DNA of 47,930 nt from IMG/VR virus record IMGVR_UViG_3300031972_001850, positions 1 to 47,930 of that record, one strand, 5' to 3'. The notes beneath the pieces are model-generated. The model saw nothing but the letters and a program-made list of their open reading frames with translations, made no database searches and was not told where the DNA came from. Position numbers and translations under genes: made by a program. The stretch is from a virus. This document shows positions 17,214 to 25,230 of the stretch, one piece after another. Each line of letters opens with the position of its first letter. Position 1 is the stretch's first letter.

Positions 17214-19784
17214 CTAAAAGTTCCATTCAACTAGTCCGTGGGGATTTTCTCCTGTCTTGTATCCCCAATTTTTTCCTTTCATAAACTCTACAGGTATACT
17301 CAACTCATAACCCTCAAGAACCATTGTTCTTGTCATCAGCTCTTGAACTTTCTGACCAGCGGCCCGAGCCATAGACGGCATACTCTGGTAAAGAATCTCA
17401 TCATGGTTCTGGTGTAACACTTGGACTCTATCCATAGTAGTCTTAGACCAATCATGAAAATCAACCAGAGCGTGATTGACAAGGTCACCGACGGTGGACT
17501 GAGGGACGTATGCATAGGCTTTCCGAAACAACTCTCCTCCACTTTTGCTGGTAGGCCAACGGTCATAGAAAATTCGTCCACGTCCGAAACACGTATGTAG
17601 TTCCCTATCAACTCTGAGTTTCCTGACCACCCCTTGATGAAATACCCGCCTGATGTTAGGGTAAATCTTATGGTATGCTTCAAGTAATGCCTCTGCTTCC
17701 TGCTTTGTCAGATCAATACCTGCATCTGTCAAGAGCATCTGTTTAAATCTGTACCAGCTCATTCCATAGTTGCTGGCGTGGATGACGCGTTTGCTGATGT
17801 ATCGCATCCTGTAGTGTTCCACGTTGGTGGCATCATAGACCAACGCAGTTGGGAGCTTGAAGATTCTCTTGGCGGTTTCCCAATGAACATCCAGGTCCCC
17901 TTGTAGTAGATCGACCAAGTCCCACTGTTGAGCAAGAACCGCAACCACACGAGCTTCTGCTTGAGACGAGTCAACAGCATATAAATCCATCCCTTCATCT
18001 GCTATGAATATCTGACGCAGACGGTTCTTGACGTTCTGGAAGTTCGTACCAAAACCACATGGTGGTGTTCTTGATGCGAGTCTCCCTGTTTCAGTACCAC
18101 TCACCGACAGGACTGTCCTCATCCTCCCATCAGGTGCGGCTTGTGACTTAAGAAAGTTCTGCTCCTGAAGTATCTCCTTCTGTTTCAGCAGAAAATCAAA
18201 GAACGGCTGCAGCTCAGGGTTGTTAGTCTTGAGCTTGTTGAGTGCATCCTCATCACACGTCAACGTCTTACGACCACTCACCCTCTTGTACTGTCGCGGC
18301 AGGTTCCAGTAGTTATACAACAGGTTTTTCATTTGAGGGGCTGAGCGAACATTCAATGAGGTAATATGTCCCAGCGTTCCCTCTGTCACTGTCTCGTCTA
18401 TGACTGACTGCATCCAGTTGATCTTTTGCTTGTTGGATGTGTATAGTTGAGACTGGCGTGTTAAATCTATCTTGATACCCTGCACTTGCAAATCCAGGAG
18501 ACATGTTGAGAGCCTTCGTGTGAAGTTGTTGTAGAAGTCTGCCTGTGTTAAGTCTTTCAAGGTGCTCGTATTGTTGTTGTAACCAAACGTTGTGGGCATC
18601 TTGATAGGCCATGACCTCTGTTGCAGTTCTGTCTCTTGGCCCTGCCTTACTTGACGGGTCGCGCAGACGTCCTTTCCGCAATATTTCCAGAATTGAATCT
18701 CCCCAATCTTCTTCTCCCATACCTTCCCCTCGTCTTTGTAGTAGTTCATCACAGGGTCAGTGAATAGGCTGGTCAAGTGCGCCAGGCCAAGACCCATGTT
18801 GACCCCAAACCTCTCAGGGTAGAGCAGGTGTTGGGCATGCATAGTGTCAAAGTCTATCCCTTGTGGTACGATCCCCCACTCTTGCCAGAAGATGTACGCA
18901 TCAAATGAAAAGAAGTTCTGACCATCAACAGGAATGTCAGGATCAGTCAGGATTTTCGCCAGGCGGCATATGATCTGCGCCTCTCTGTCCAGTCTCCAGT
19001 AGTGGCCCACCGTGCGCATGAAGGGAATCACCAAAGCATAGTCAGGCTTGTGGCCTATCCCTAGACAAGCAATGTGGTCCGCTCTTGTCTCCAAGTCGAT
19101 GGTCGTGCTGATCTTGTTCTCAATGATCCAGTCCAGGTAATTGATAACATCAACGTACTCTGGATCGATGTCTAAATCTAGAGAAGGTTCGGTGTACTGT
19201 CGTGTCAACGATTCTTTCTTTGCGCGTTCTAGGTCGAAAATTACCAGTGACCTCATCTTCCACCCACGTAGCACTGCTGCAGAGTGGACAGTAGGGACTA
19301 TCTTGTAACCATCTTGATGATGGTAAATTGAACCACGTCTCTTCGTGATTGCACCAACCCCTAATAATGCCTGTAATGGTTCGTTTCCGAACGCAACCAC
19401 CACATAGGGCTGCAGCTCTGCCAATAGTCTTCTTAGGAGTAAACGCCATTTTTTCAACCTCTCTGTTGGAACCCATCTTACGGGTTTGGTTTCGCGTGTG
19501 TAGAAATGCGACTGGAATTTATTATCATCTGGTCGCTCCCAGCTGGTGTTCAAGATCAAGCACTCCGAGCGGTTGATACCCGCTTCAGATAGCATCTTGT
19601 CCAGCAACTTCCCTGCGCTCCCCACAAACGGCCTGGGAGTCGGCTTGTGCCAAATCTCATCTTCTCCAGGAGCCTCCCCCACCAACACCATCTTGGCGTG
19701 GGCAGGACCTTCAGGGAGGACGAGCGTGTCGTAGTTGTATGGGGCTTTAGGCCCATACTTGTTTAGCATTTCCATCCAGTTCAT
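17214..19784 (-). CDS. Uracil-DNA-glycosylase-like domain fused to DNA polymerase A
   Basis: This 856-residue protein starts at ATG 19784 and overlaps the upstream stop as ATGA. Residues about 30-180 look like a family 4/5-type uracil-DNA glycosylase (VGEAPGEDE at 35-43, FVGSAGK at 53-59, AFGNEPLQALLG, PTVHSAAVLR at 164-173), without the four-Cys iron-sulfur set. A 3'-5' exonuclease follows, with DLE (230-232), NFFSFD (290-295) and YCGKD (368-372). The polymerase A domain has TGRLAS (566-571), motif A YAVDSSQAE (602-610), motif B R661/K665/Y673 and motif C HDE (794-796). In motif B, H669 sits where Phe, Tyr or Leu is usual. It is the replicative polymerase. The glycosylase part may read template uracil or act only as a fold. 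Confidence 0.9.
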   Translation of the reverse strand: MNWMEMLNKYGPKAPYNYDTLVLPEGPAHAKMVLVGEAPGEDEIWHKPTPRPFVGSAGKLLDKMLSEAGINRSECLILNTSWERPDDNKFQSHFYTRETKPVRWVPTERLKKWRLLLRRLLAELQPYVVVAFGNEPLQALLGVGAITKRRGSIYHHQDGYKIVPTVHSAAVLRGWKMRSLVIFDLERAKKESLTRQYTEPSLDLDIDPEYVDVINYLDWIIENKISTTIDLETRADHIACLGIGHKPDYALVIPFMRTVGHYWRLDREAQIICRLAKILTDPDIPVDGQNFFSFDAYIFWQEWGIVPQGIDFDTMHAQHLLYPERFGVNMGLGLAHLTSLFTDPVMNYYKDEGKVWEKKIGEIQFWKYCGKDVCATRQVRQGQETELQQRSWPIKMPTTFGYNNNTSTLKDLTQADFYNNFTRRLSTCLLDLQVQGIKIDLTRQSQLYTSNKQKINWMQSVIDETVTEGTLGHITSLNVRSAPQMKNLLYNYWNLPRQYKRVSGRKTLTCDEDALNKLKTNNPELQPFFDFLLKQKEILQEQNFLKSQAAPDGRMRTVLSVSGTETGRLASRTPPCGFGTNFQNVKNRLRQIFIADEGMDLYAVDSSQAEARVVAVLAQQWDLVDLLQGDLDVHWETAKRIFKLPTALVYDATNVEHYRMRYISKRVIHASNYGMSWYRFKQMLLTDAGIDLTKQEAEALLEAYHKIYPNIRRVFHQGVVRKLRVDRELHTCFGRGRIFYDRWPTSKSGGELFRKAYAYVPQSTVGDLVNHALVDFHDWSKTTMDRVQVLHQNHDEILYQSMPSMARAAGQKVQELMTRTMVLEGYELSIPVEFMKGKNWGYKTGENPHGLVEWNF

Positions 19785-20182
19785 ATACTGTCCTCTGTCT
19801 TCCAAAACTCATCAATCGTGTCAGTAATCCACAGGGTTGATTCATACTTGGTACCCGCCCACATCTTACCGCCTCTCAGTTCGATCTCTACACAATCCTG
19901 AAACATATCTTGAAGATCGTGGCGGAATTCCCTGTAGGGGCTAACACAAGCGATGATGATCTCAAAGCCATTCCGTTCTCTACGAGCGGCCACGGTAGCC
20001 ATGTGAACCAAATGCTTTTGAATATCCTCTTTGGTAAACCCCAACTCAGGGTAATGCACCTCACGAAATTCATCTCCGTCAAGCAGCACAACAAATTTTC
20101 CGCGCGCTTCTCTCTGAAGTTTAAGGTTTTGTGCAAACGTAGTCTTGCCACTGCCAGCTTTACCTGTTATCCAGTACACCAT
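19781..20182 (-). CDS. Adenylylsulfate (APS) kinase-like protein
   Basis: This 133-residue P-loop kinase has GKAGSGKTT (7-15), LLDGDEFRE (33-41), GFTKED (48-53) and SPYREFR (81-87). All match the order and text of APS kinase (CysC), which makes PAPS from adenylylsulfate and ATP. It is shorter than typical CysC (about 200 residues) and its C-terminal part is reduced. Some phage kinases of this look may act on other substrates. AAGGAGG supports ATG 20182. A phage sulfotransferase at 43556 is a possible user of the PAPS. Confidence 0.7.
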   Translation of the reverse strand: MVYWITGKAGSGKTTFAQNLKLQREARGKFVVLLDGDEFREVHYPELGFTKEDIQKHLVHMATVAARRERNGFEIIIACVSPYREFRHDLQDMFQDCVEIELRGGKMWAGTKYESTLWITDTIDEFWKTEDSI

Positions 20183-20287
20183 CTCATCCTCCTTGTTGTT
20201 CTGTTGCGGGGGGATTACGTCTGTACCGCTGCCCAACATCCCCCCTGGGGCCTACTCAAGCGAGTAGTACGGTTTCCCCTGGCTGTG
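20183..20287 (-). other. Structured intergenic region upstream of the APS kinase gene
   Basis: Read leftward, it holds a CTACTC/GAGTAG hairpin with a four-base loop (20252-20267) flanked by GGGG and CCCC. It also holds an eight-base stem GGGGGGAT/ATCCCCCC (20208-20215 with 20238-20245). No U-tract follows either stem. It may process or stabilise the mRNA between the OB-like gene and the kinase. Confidence 0.45.
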
Positions 20288-20902
20288 TTACTTCTCATGC
20301 ACTCTGGCAACCTTGATCAGAGCATCTTTGTACTTCTTTCCAGCAAACTCCCTCGGACCGATCTTGCCGTAGACAATGGAGTTCAGAGCTGCGGTGACAG
20401 CCTCTGCCTCTTGACCGAAAGTCCATCCCTTGGGGACGTACTCGACCATGTTGTTCTCCTCGTCCTCGACCAAGTCCATCAGGTCACAGTAGTACAAGAA
20501 CTCATGAAGATTTGCCTGAGGTTTCCACTTGTGGACGCGCTCGGCGATCTCATCTTCATCCGCAGTGGGATTCTTCTCCAAGTACTTCGCTACGGAATTG
20601 TCATAACTCGCCTGGATTTTCTCGTCAGACGCCCAATAAGTGGTGAACCAGAAACGTGTCTGTGGTTTCCCCTGAGTTCCATCATAGCGGGGATCTTCCA
20701 CAACCTGGAGGTTCCAACGGAGAGAAATCACGTTGACGTTCTCAGCATCAACAGCGTCTAACTTCTCCATCAACCCTTTAATCTCAAGGTCTTTGTTGGT
20801 TCCCCATTCTGCCACTTCCTTGACTTGAAACTTGAAGTACCCCGCCTCCATAGCAGGAAATACGTTCTGCTTCGCGTCACTATCAACAGGTCTTGAAAGC
20901 AT
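20288..20902 (-). CDS. Hypothetical protein, possible single-strand DNA-binding (OB-like)
   Basis: This 204-residue protein has an alternating hydrophobic pattern in its first half (GYFKFQVKEVAEWG, VNVISLRWNLQVVED, TRFWFTTYWAS) that could form a beta barrel. The second half is acidic and helical. AAAGGAG precedes the start, and the tRNA-Ile CCA end lies 14 bases upstream. Its place between the Sak4-like ATPase and the polymerase makes an SSB-like role possible, but no diagnostic motif was seen. Confidence 0.65.
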   Translation of the reverse strand: MLSRPVDSDAKQNVFPAMEAGYFKFQVKEVAEWGTNKDLEIKGLMEKLDAVDAENVNVISLRWNLQVVEDPRYDGTQGKPQTRFWFTTYWASDEKIQASYDNSVAKYLEKNPTADEDEIAERVHKWKPQANLHEFLYYCDLMDLVEDEENNMVEYVPKGWTFGQEAEAVTAALNSIVYGKIGPREFAGKKYKDALIKVARVHEK

Positions 20903-20916
20903 ATCGCTCCTTTCTG

Positions 20917-20990
20917 TGGTAGCCCTGAGTGGAGTTGAACCACTACCACACGATTATCAGTCGTGCGCTCTACCGTTGAGCTACAGGGCT
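20917..20990 (-). tRNA. tRNA-Ile (GAU)
   Basis: This 74-nt cloverleaf has acceptor AGCCCTG/CAGGGCT, a D arm GCTC..GAGC and an anticodon stem CACGA/TCGTG with loop CTGATAA (anticodon GAT). The T arm is AGTGG-TTCAACT-CCACT. The discriminator is A, and the CCA end is encoded. It is co-directional with the early genes and lies between coding genes, so it is probably cut from their transcript. Confidence 0.95.
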
Positions 20991-20994
20991 TTCT

Positions 20995-21072
20995 TGGGGT
21001 GTCGGGTGGGAATCGAACCCACGTCATACATGAGCCACAGTCATGCGCCTTACCAACATCGGCCACCGACAC
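20995..21072 (-). tRNA. tRNA-His (GUG)
   Basis: This 78-nt cloverleaf has acceptor GTGTCGG/CCGACAC and an anticodon stem CATGA/TCATG with loop CTGTGGC (anticodon GTG). The T arm is GTGGG-TTCGATT-CCCAC. The discriminator is C73, and CCA is encoded. The base before the acceptor is T, whereas bacterial tRNA-His normally has an encoded G at -1 that pairs with C73. Only four bases separate it from tRNA-Ile. Confidence 0.95.
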
Positions 21073-21077
21073 ACTGT

Positions 21078-21365
21078 TTACATCTTGCCAGTCATTCTCC
21101 GCAGTCTCTTCAGAATCTTCTCGTTGGTCAAGTCACTGGAGTACAGCGTCTTGGTCAACAAGCCCACATCTGCAGCGGTCTTGGCGATGAACACGTTCGT
21201 CCCTGCTGCGACTAGGAATCCATTACTCACCGGACTTACTCTGAACTCCATCTGTCCCGCTCTCAGAGACACGGCAATGCTGATCACGTCAGCGGTGAAC
21301 TGCTGATCATTCTCAATCGCCTCTACCACGTTATTCATGTCTGTGTAGTCATAACCTGTTTGCAT
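21078..21365 (-). CDS. Hypothetical protein upstream of the tRNAs
   Basis: This 95-residue protein has a helical N-terminus, a central beta-like hydrophobic part (FRVSPVSNGFLVAAGTNVFI) and a basic end. AAAGGAGGTGAAG supports its start. It lies just before the tRNA genes and after the Sak4-like ATPase. No family was recognised. Confidence 0.7.
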   Translation of the reverse strand: MQTGYDYTDMNNVVEAIENDQQFTADVISIAVSLRAGQMEFRVSPVSNGFLVAAGTNVFIAKTAADVGLLTKTLYSSDLTNEKILKRLRRMTGKM

Positions 21366-21382
21366 CTACTTCACCTCCTTTG

Positions 21383-22225
21383 TTAATTCATTAGACCAGC
21401 CTTATATCTTAGCATCTTCTCCGCCCAGACCTGAAAGTCAGGAACTTCGACTGGTGCTAGAGCGGGTTGTGATGTTCGTGCTGGTATGGTTAAAGTCCTC
21501 TGCGTCTGTACCTCGATCTGCCCACCTATCTTGTTACTGAAATAGAGAACCTCATCAAACAGACCCAGGAAATCATCGTTGATCTTCTTCCCAGGCAGCT
21601 GAGGGAAAATCTTCATCTTCCCCTCCATGTCCTCCTGAACAAAATACTGGTGGCATACCGTGACGGTAGCACAAGGCAGCTGGTTCAACGCCTTGATGTA
21701 CTGCATCATGTACCACTGACAATTTCCAATGTCATCCATAGACGGACGAATACGAGCTTGTAGCTCAGGCTTGACTTTGGGATTCATCTTCTTATTCCGC
21801 GACTTGTAGAATATCTCATCGAAGATAATGTCCCGCAGACCAGTAGCAGTGTCCATCGCCACTACGGTATAGGGAAACGTATCAGGGTCACGAGCCAAGT
21901 CCATGATGGCGTTGAACTTCTCGATAAGATGACCAAGCGCATAGGGTTCAGGGAATTCATACCTAGACCCCATCGCAGGTATCTTGTGCATTTCAGGGTT
22001 GACGTACACATCGTACTCAATCCCAGGAATCCCCTTCAGCACAGACATTCCGCCATCTTTCTTCCTGTCACAGGCGAACACGTACATCCAGGGGTGATCT
22101 CCTTCTTGCCACTCAGCTGGTTTGAATGTTCTCAGAGTCCGGGTCTTCTCTGTTCCAGGAGTCCCAATGAAGCAGTAGGCCCTCTGTAGAAATTCGTCCA
22201 GTTGGTGAATCTTAGCCTCCAACAC
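21383..22225 (-). CDS. Sak4-like RecA-fold ATPase (AAA_24-type)
   Basis: This 280-residue protein has a P-loop GTPGTEKT at residues 21-28, where Glu replaces the last Gly of the usual GxxxxGKT. A Walker B-like TVVAMDTATGL lies at 120-130, and VTVCHQYF follows later. The pattern fits phage nucleotide-binding proteins of the Sak4 type, which bind single-stranded DNA and help annealing and recombination. The start is GTG 22225, overlapping the previous stop as TAGTG behind GGAGG. The Cas4/RecB-like nuclease nearby would be its partner. Confidence 0.75.
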   Translation of the reverse strand: MLEAKIHQLDEFLQRAYCFIGTPGTEKTRTLRTFKPAEWQEGDHPWMYVFACDRKKDGGMSVLKGIPGIEYDVYVNPEMHKIPAMGSRYEFPEPYALGHLIEKFNAIMDLARDPDTFPYTVVAMDTATGLRDIIFDEIFYKSRNKKMNPKVKPELQARIRPSMDDIGNCQWYMMQYIKALNQLPCATVTVCHQYFVQEDMEGKMKIFPQLPGKKINDDFLGLFDEVLYFSNKIGGQIEVQTQRTLTIPARTSQPALAPVEVPDFQVWAEKMLRYKAGLMN

Positions 22226-22410
22226 TACCACACCTCCTTCCGTTCTTTGTTGTCACAATGGGTACACTCAGCTTCAAGAGCAACACCGGTGACGATAGGT
22301 TCTTTACAACCGTCCTCGTCAACAGACCAGCCTTGCTCAATCTTGACCATCAACACCCCTTGGTCAAGGCACTTGTCACAAAACAAACTAAAATTGGTCA
22401 GGTGGCTCAA
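22225..22410 (-). CDS. Small zinc-ribbon protein
   Basis: This 61-residue protein starts at TTG 22410 behind AAAGGAGG and has CDKC near the start and CTHC near the end, enough to hold one zinc. It overlaps the previous gene by 23 bases and the next start by one base. The function is unknown. Confidence 0.65.
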   Translation of the reverse strand: MSHLTNFSLFCDKCLDQGVLMVKIEQGWSVDEDGCKEPIVTGVALEAECTHCDNKERKEVW

Positions 22411-22732
22411 GATCCATCCTCCTTTCAATCATGAGCTGCTCGGCCTCAAGAGCCAGCTTGACTGCTGCATTTGTGCCCCACATTTTGACACACAGGTCGT
22501 ACAGTTCTGAGCCAGACAACTCTTGAATCTTGTCGTGCATGAGACTCAGCAGCGTCTCGTCAAATTCCTCTACGTTATGCGCTATCCATCCCATCTGAGG
22601 TACTCCTTTCTGGCAGTCATGGCACAAACCCCGATCTAGCCATGTACGGTACTCAGCCTGTGTATACAGCATCATGACAAAAGTTCTACAACGCTCACAC
22701 CACTGCCTGGTGTCAGGGTCAGTATACCACAT
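22388..22732 (-). CDS. Zinc-binding hypothetical protein
   Basis: This 114-residue protein has CERC (12-15) and CHDC (37-40), then a helical, acidic C-terminal part. AGGAGGG supports its start. It belongs to the set of CxxC proteins in this operon. No known function. Confidence 0.7.
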   Translation of the reverse strand: MWYTDPDTRQWCERCRTFVMMLYTQAEYRTWLDRGLCHDCQKGVPQMGWIAHNVEEFDETLLSLMHDKIQELSGSELYDLCVKMWGTNAAVKLALEAEQLMIERRMDLEPPDQF

Positions 22733-22741
22733 GATGCCCTC

Positions 22742-23269
22742 CTAGTGTAGGTTCCGAGGTGGATTAGGATCAGGGTCAGGCTTGCCGCCACACTGTCCAC
22801 AACTACACCCACTACCACCTGGTGTTGACATTTGGTGCATCTGGTTCACCAACTGCTGTTGAAAAAGTTCCTCTTGTGTAGGCGAACGGAACACCCACAC
22901 CAACTTGTCGCCCTTCCGTCTGATGCCGGTGTACAACGGCAGAGGACGTTTGGCTGCCATCTCAGTAGAGCACAGTCCAAACACCGCGTCTGTCAACGTT
23001 GACAAGACAGGCATACCAAAGTTTCTCCAGAACAGGCTGTCCAACATTCGAGGCTTGGCCTCTAGTACATTGACGATGCCCCACATGAGACACCGACACT
23101 CGATCTCTGCTGCGGTCAACTCACGAAACAGCTCATCGCCATTCTCTGCGTTGAACGGCTCACTGTCTTTCAACAAGTCCCACGGATCAACAGACTCGGC
23201 TCCGAGTATATCTGCCATGCCCTTGATCGTGTTCAACAACACAAAACTTTCGTGTATTTCTTCAGTCAT
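22742..23269 (-). CDS. Hypothetical protein with Cys/Gly-rich end
   Basis: This 175-residue protein is mainly helical and ends with a Gly-rich, Cys-rich, Pro-rich tail (GCSCGQCGGKPDPDPNPP, about 153-170). AAAGGAG supports its start. It lies between the nuclease and the CxxC proteins. The tail could bind metal. No family was recognised. Confidence 0.7.
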   Translation of the reverse strand: MTEEIHESFVLLNTIKGMADILGAESVDPWDLLKDSEPFNAENGDELFRELTAAEIECRCLMWGIVNVLEAKPRMLDSLFWRNFGMPVLSTLTDAVFGLCSTEMAAKRPLPLYTGIRRKGDKLVWVFRSPTQEELFQQQLVNQMHQMSTPGGSGCSCGQCGGKPDPDPNPPRNLH

Positions 23270-23270
23270 G

Positions 23271-24272
23271 TTACTTCTCCTTTAGCATGAATGGTCGCCA
23301 TGTGTTCTGTTCATAGTGACTCAGCGCACCTGGTGATACGTTTGTCTCGCACAACTCACGATACGGACACTCGCGCATGTAAGCGGTGCAGTTCTGCCGG
23401 TTCTCAAGCCACATTGACTGCGGCTCACCACCAGCGAGCGTGGCGTTCATACATGCTTCATGAATGTTATCTCCAAAATGACCATACTTATTCCATGTTG
23501 CTTCCTGCAGCCGCATTATGTCTTGCAACGTGTTGGACAACCATGTCCTGTAGTTCTTGCGTCTTTGTGCTCCGTAGAGGATAGGTTTCCTCTCTAGCCG
23601 GTCCTGTTTGACCTTGGTGTGAATCGCGTTAAGACAACAAGAGTGAATGGTCTTGTCCAGATAATACTCTGCCATGAGAGCATAACCATCAGTCTGAAAG
23701 CTCATCTCCATCGCGAGCCAAAAAATCTCTTTGTAAAGTCCGTTGGTCTTGGTCTCAAGGATAGAGTAGCGGTTGGGATCATAGCCGTAGATGATCGCGT
23801 CGAGCTTGCCTCTCAAGTAGATTTCCTCTCCGTTGAAAGTCGCCACTGGTACAACACCAGCGACCTGGCTGTCAACAATGTCGAATTGCTCAGGGAGATA
23901 GCGCGACTGGTACTCGTCAAGAATCTCCAGCCCCTTGTCTTTGGAAAATCCCTTGTTGGTTACATCTCCCCACATATCAATGAAATTCTTACGGCCCATC
24001 ATGAACGCGAGAGTCTTGAACCGCTCAGGCTCGTAGTGAGCATCTATGATACAATCGTACCAAGCGACCTCTCGCTCTGTCTTGTTTAGCGAAAACATTT
24101 GGTACATGATGTCCAGCGCATCGTCAATTGCGCTGCCAAACTCCATCGCAGCAGGGAGGTACGTCCCTGGTTTCTTGATTCGCTGTCTGTCCAGAACGTA
24201 GGTGTAGTAGTACCTCCGGTGACAGTTGTGGAACTTGCTCATCATGCTCCAGTCGAAGTCTCTATCCAGCAT
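23271..24272 (-). CDS. Cas4/RecB-like PD-(D/E)xK exonuclease
   Basis: This 333-residue protein begins MLDRDFDWSMMSKFHNCHRR. It has LRGKLDA (153-159, D158) and ILETKTNG (171-178, E173 and K175), the D...ExK core of PD-(D/E)xK nucleases. One Cys at the start (C17) and three near the end (NCTAYMRECPYRELC) fit the iron-sulfur type found in Cas4 and AddB. It should resect DNA ends for recombination with the Sak4-like protein downstream. The start at 24272 follows GGGAGG and overlaps the upstream gene by 11 bases. Confidence 0.8.
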   Translation of the reverse strand: MLDRDFDWSMMSKFHNCHRRYYYTYVLDRQRIKKPGTYLPAAMEFGSAIDDALDIMYQMFSLNKTEREVAWYDCIIDAHYEPERFKTLAFMMGRKNFIDMWGDVTNKGFSKDKGLEILDEYQSRYLPEQFDIVDSQVAGVVPVATFNGEEIYLRGKLDAIIYGYDPNRYSILETKTNGLYKEIFWLAMEMSFQTDGYALMAEYYLDKTIHSCCLNAIHTKVKQDRLERKPILYGAQRRKNYRTWLSNTLQDIMRLQEATWNKYGHFGDNIHEACMNATLAGGEPQSMWLENRQNCTAYMRECPYRELCETNVSPGALSHYEQNTWRPFMLKEK

Positions 24273-24579
24273 TTTCTGCCTCCCACTTGTTGATTGCCTT
24301 CCAGGTGACTGAGTGTGCTGCTTCACTGTCTCCATAGAAGTGACAAGGGCAGAGTTGAGAGTGATCAGTCCTCAGTTCATCTTTTATACCAAGAAAGCCA
24401 CGACATACAACACAGGGATCATTGATCCATATTGAGTGATCCATCTGGTTACTACTCAGTTCTCTTGCCGCAGGACACAGATCGTCACATGACAGGTCAC
24501 TATTCTTTTCAATTTTGTTAAACATGAGCTTCAATCTGTAGACGTGTTCCTTGGTTGTGTATCTCTTATACCATTTCAT
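24262..24579 (-). CDS. Cysteine-rich hypothetical protein
   Basis: This 105-residue protein has six Cys (CDDLC, CVVC, CPC), which could bind zinc. It starts at 24579, overlapping the upstream stop as ATGA behind AAAGGAG, and runs 11 bases into the nuclease gene. No family was recognised. Confidence 0.65.
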   Translation of the reverse strand: MKWYKRYTTKEHVYRLKLMFNKIEKNSDLSCDDLCPAARELSSNQMDHSIWINDPCVVCRGFLGIKDELRTDHSQLCPCHFYGDSEAAHSVTWKAINKWEAENAG

Positions 24580-24791
24580 ACCCACTCCTTTGCGTGTATG
24601 ACCCACCATAGGTAAGGCCAGCGGTCTTGATCTTCAGGGATCACAATGTCCATGTACGTTATCCACCGATCTATCAAGCTGGTACAGCTCCACGTCTTAC
24701 CATCAACGATCCACTCTTGATAGCTGTAGTCTCCTGCGTGTCCAAGTCGTACAGCCTCAGGGTCAGACCGTCTGTTGACTAAAAGAATCAT
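24576..24791 (-). CDS. Hypothetical small protein
   Basis: This 71-residue protein begins MILLVNRRSDPEAV and is rich in Trp and aromatic residues (WIVDGKTWSC, WPYLWWVIHAKEWV). AGGAGG supports the start. It is coupled to the next gene by ATGA. Function is unknown. Confidence 0.65.
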   Translation of the reverse strand: MILLVNRRSDPEAVRLGHAGDYSYQEWIVDGKTWSCTSLIDRWITYMDIVIPEDQDRWPYLWWVIHAKEWV

Positions 24792-24792
24792 A

Positions 24793-25167
24793 CTAACCTC
24801 CTGTGTAACCTTTCATTAACTCCTCAAGAGCTTGGGCTGCTTTTGACTCTTCTTCTGTCTTGACCCCTCCCTTCTTCTTTCCCTTGTCAGAAGCCTTCTT
24901 GCGCTTGGCAGCCATCTTCCTCTGGCCTTCTGCAAGACGAGTCTCTCTGAACTTCTTGAGACCTGGGAGCATGGCCGTCACTGCACCATCGTAATCGCCC
25001 TTGTCTATTAGAGCTAGAATTTCCTTGTCCAAGATCATGATACCATCCTCCAGGTCTAGTTGAATTAGCTCTCTCACACGTTTGGACATTTGTCCTTTGT
25101 ATGGATAGCGTTCCTTGAACTCTGTGTGTAAGTCATGTAGAAACACGTGCAATCTACCTGTCGCCAC
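24793..25167 (-). CDS. Basic helical protein with shared C-terminal peptide
   Basis: This 124-residue protein starts at GTG 25167 behind AAAGGAGGTGA. It has a helical N-terminal half and a Lys-rich linker (about 84-104). It ends in ALEELMKGYTGG. That ending resembles the ends of the proteins at 27737 and 31066. The linker could bind DNA or RNA. Confidence 0.7.
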   Translation of the reverse strand: MATGRLHVFLHDLHTEFKERYPYKGQMSKRVRELIQLDLEDGIMILDKEILALIDKGDYDGAVTAMLPGLKKFRETRLAEGQRKMAAKRKKASDKGKKKGGVKTEEESKAAQALEELMKGYTGG

Positions 25168-25230
25168 TGTCGTTCACCTCCTTTGCAGTTGTTGATTGGC
25201 GTTAGCCTCATCTGCATCGGAGCGAGAGGA

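Noticed and set aside
19910-20761. A 283-codon plus-strand frame opposite the APS-kinase-like and OB-like genes.
   Set aside because: It runs against two well-supported early genes and their ribosome sites, so it is a shadow frame.
20832-21215. Plus-strand frames covering the tRNA genes.
   Set aside because: The region folds into two perfect tRNAs on the minus strand. The peptide text such as GNRTHV is the usual tRNA translation artefact.
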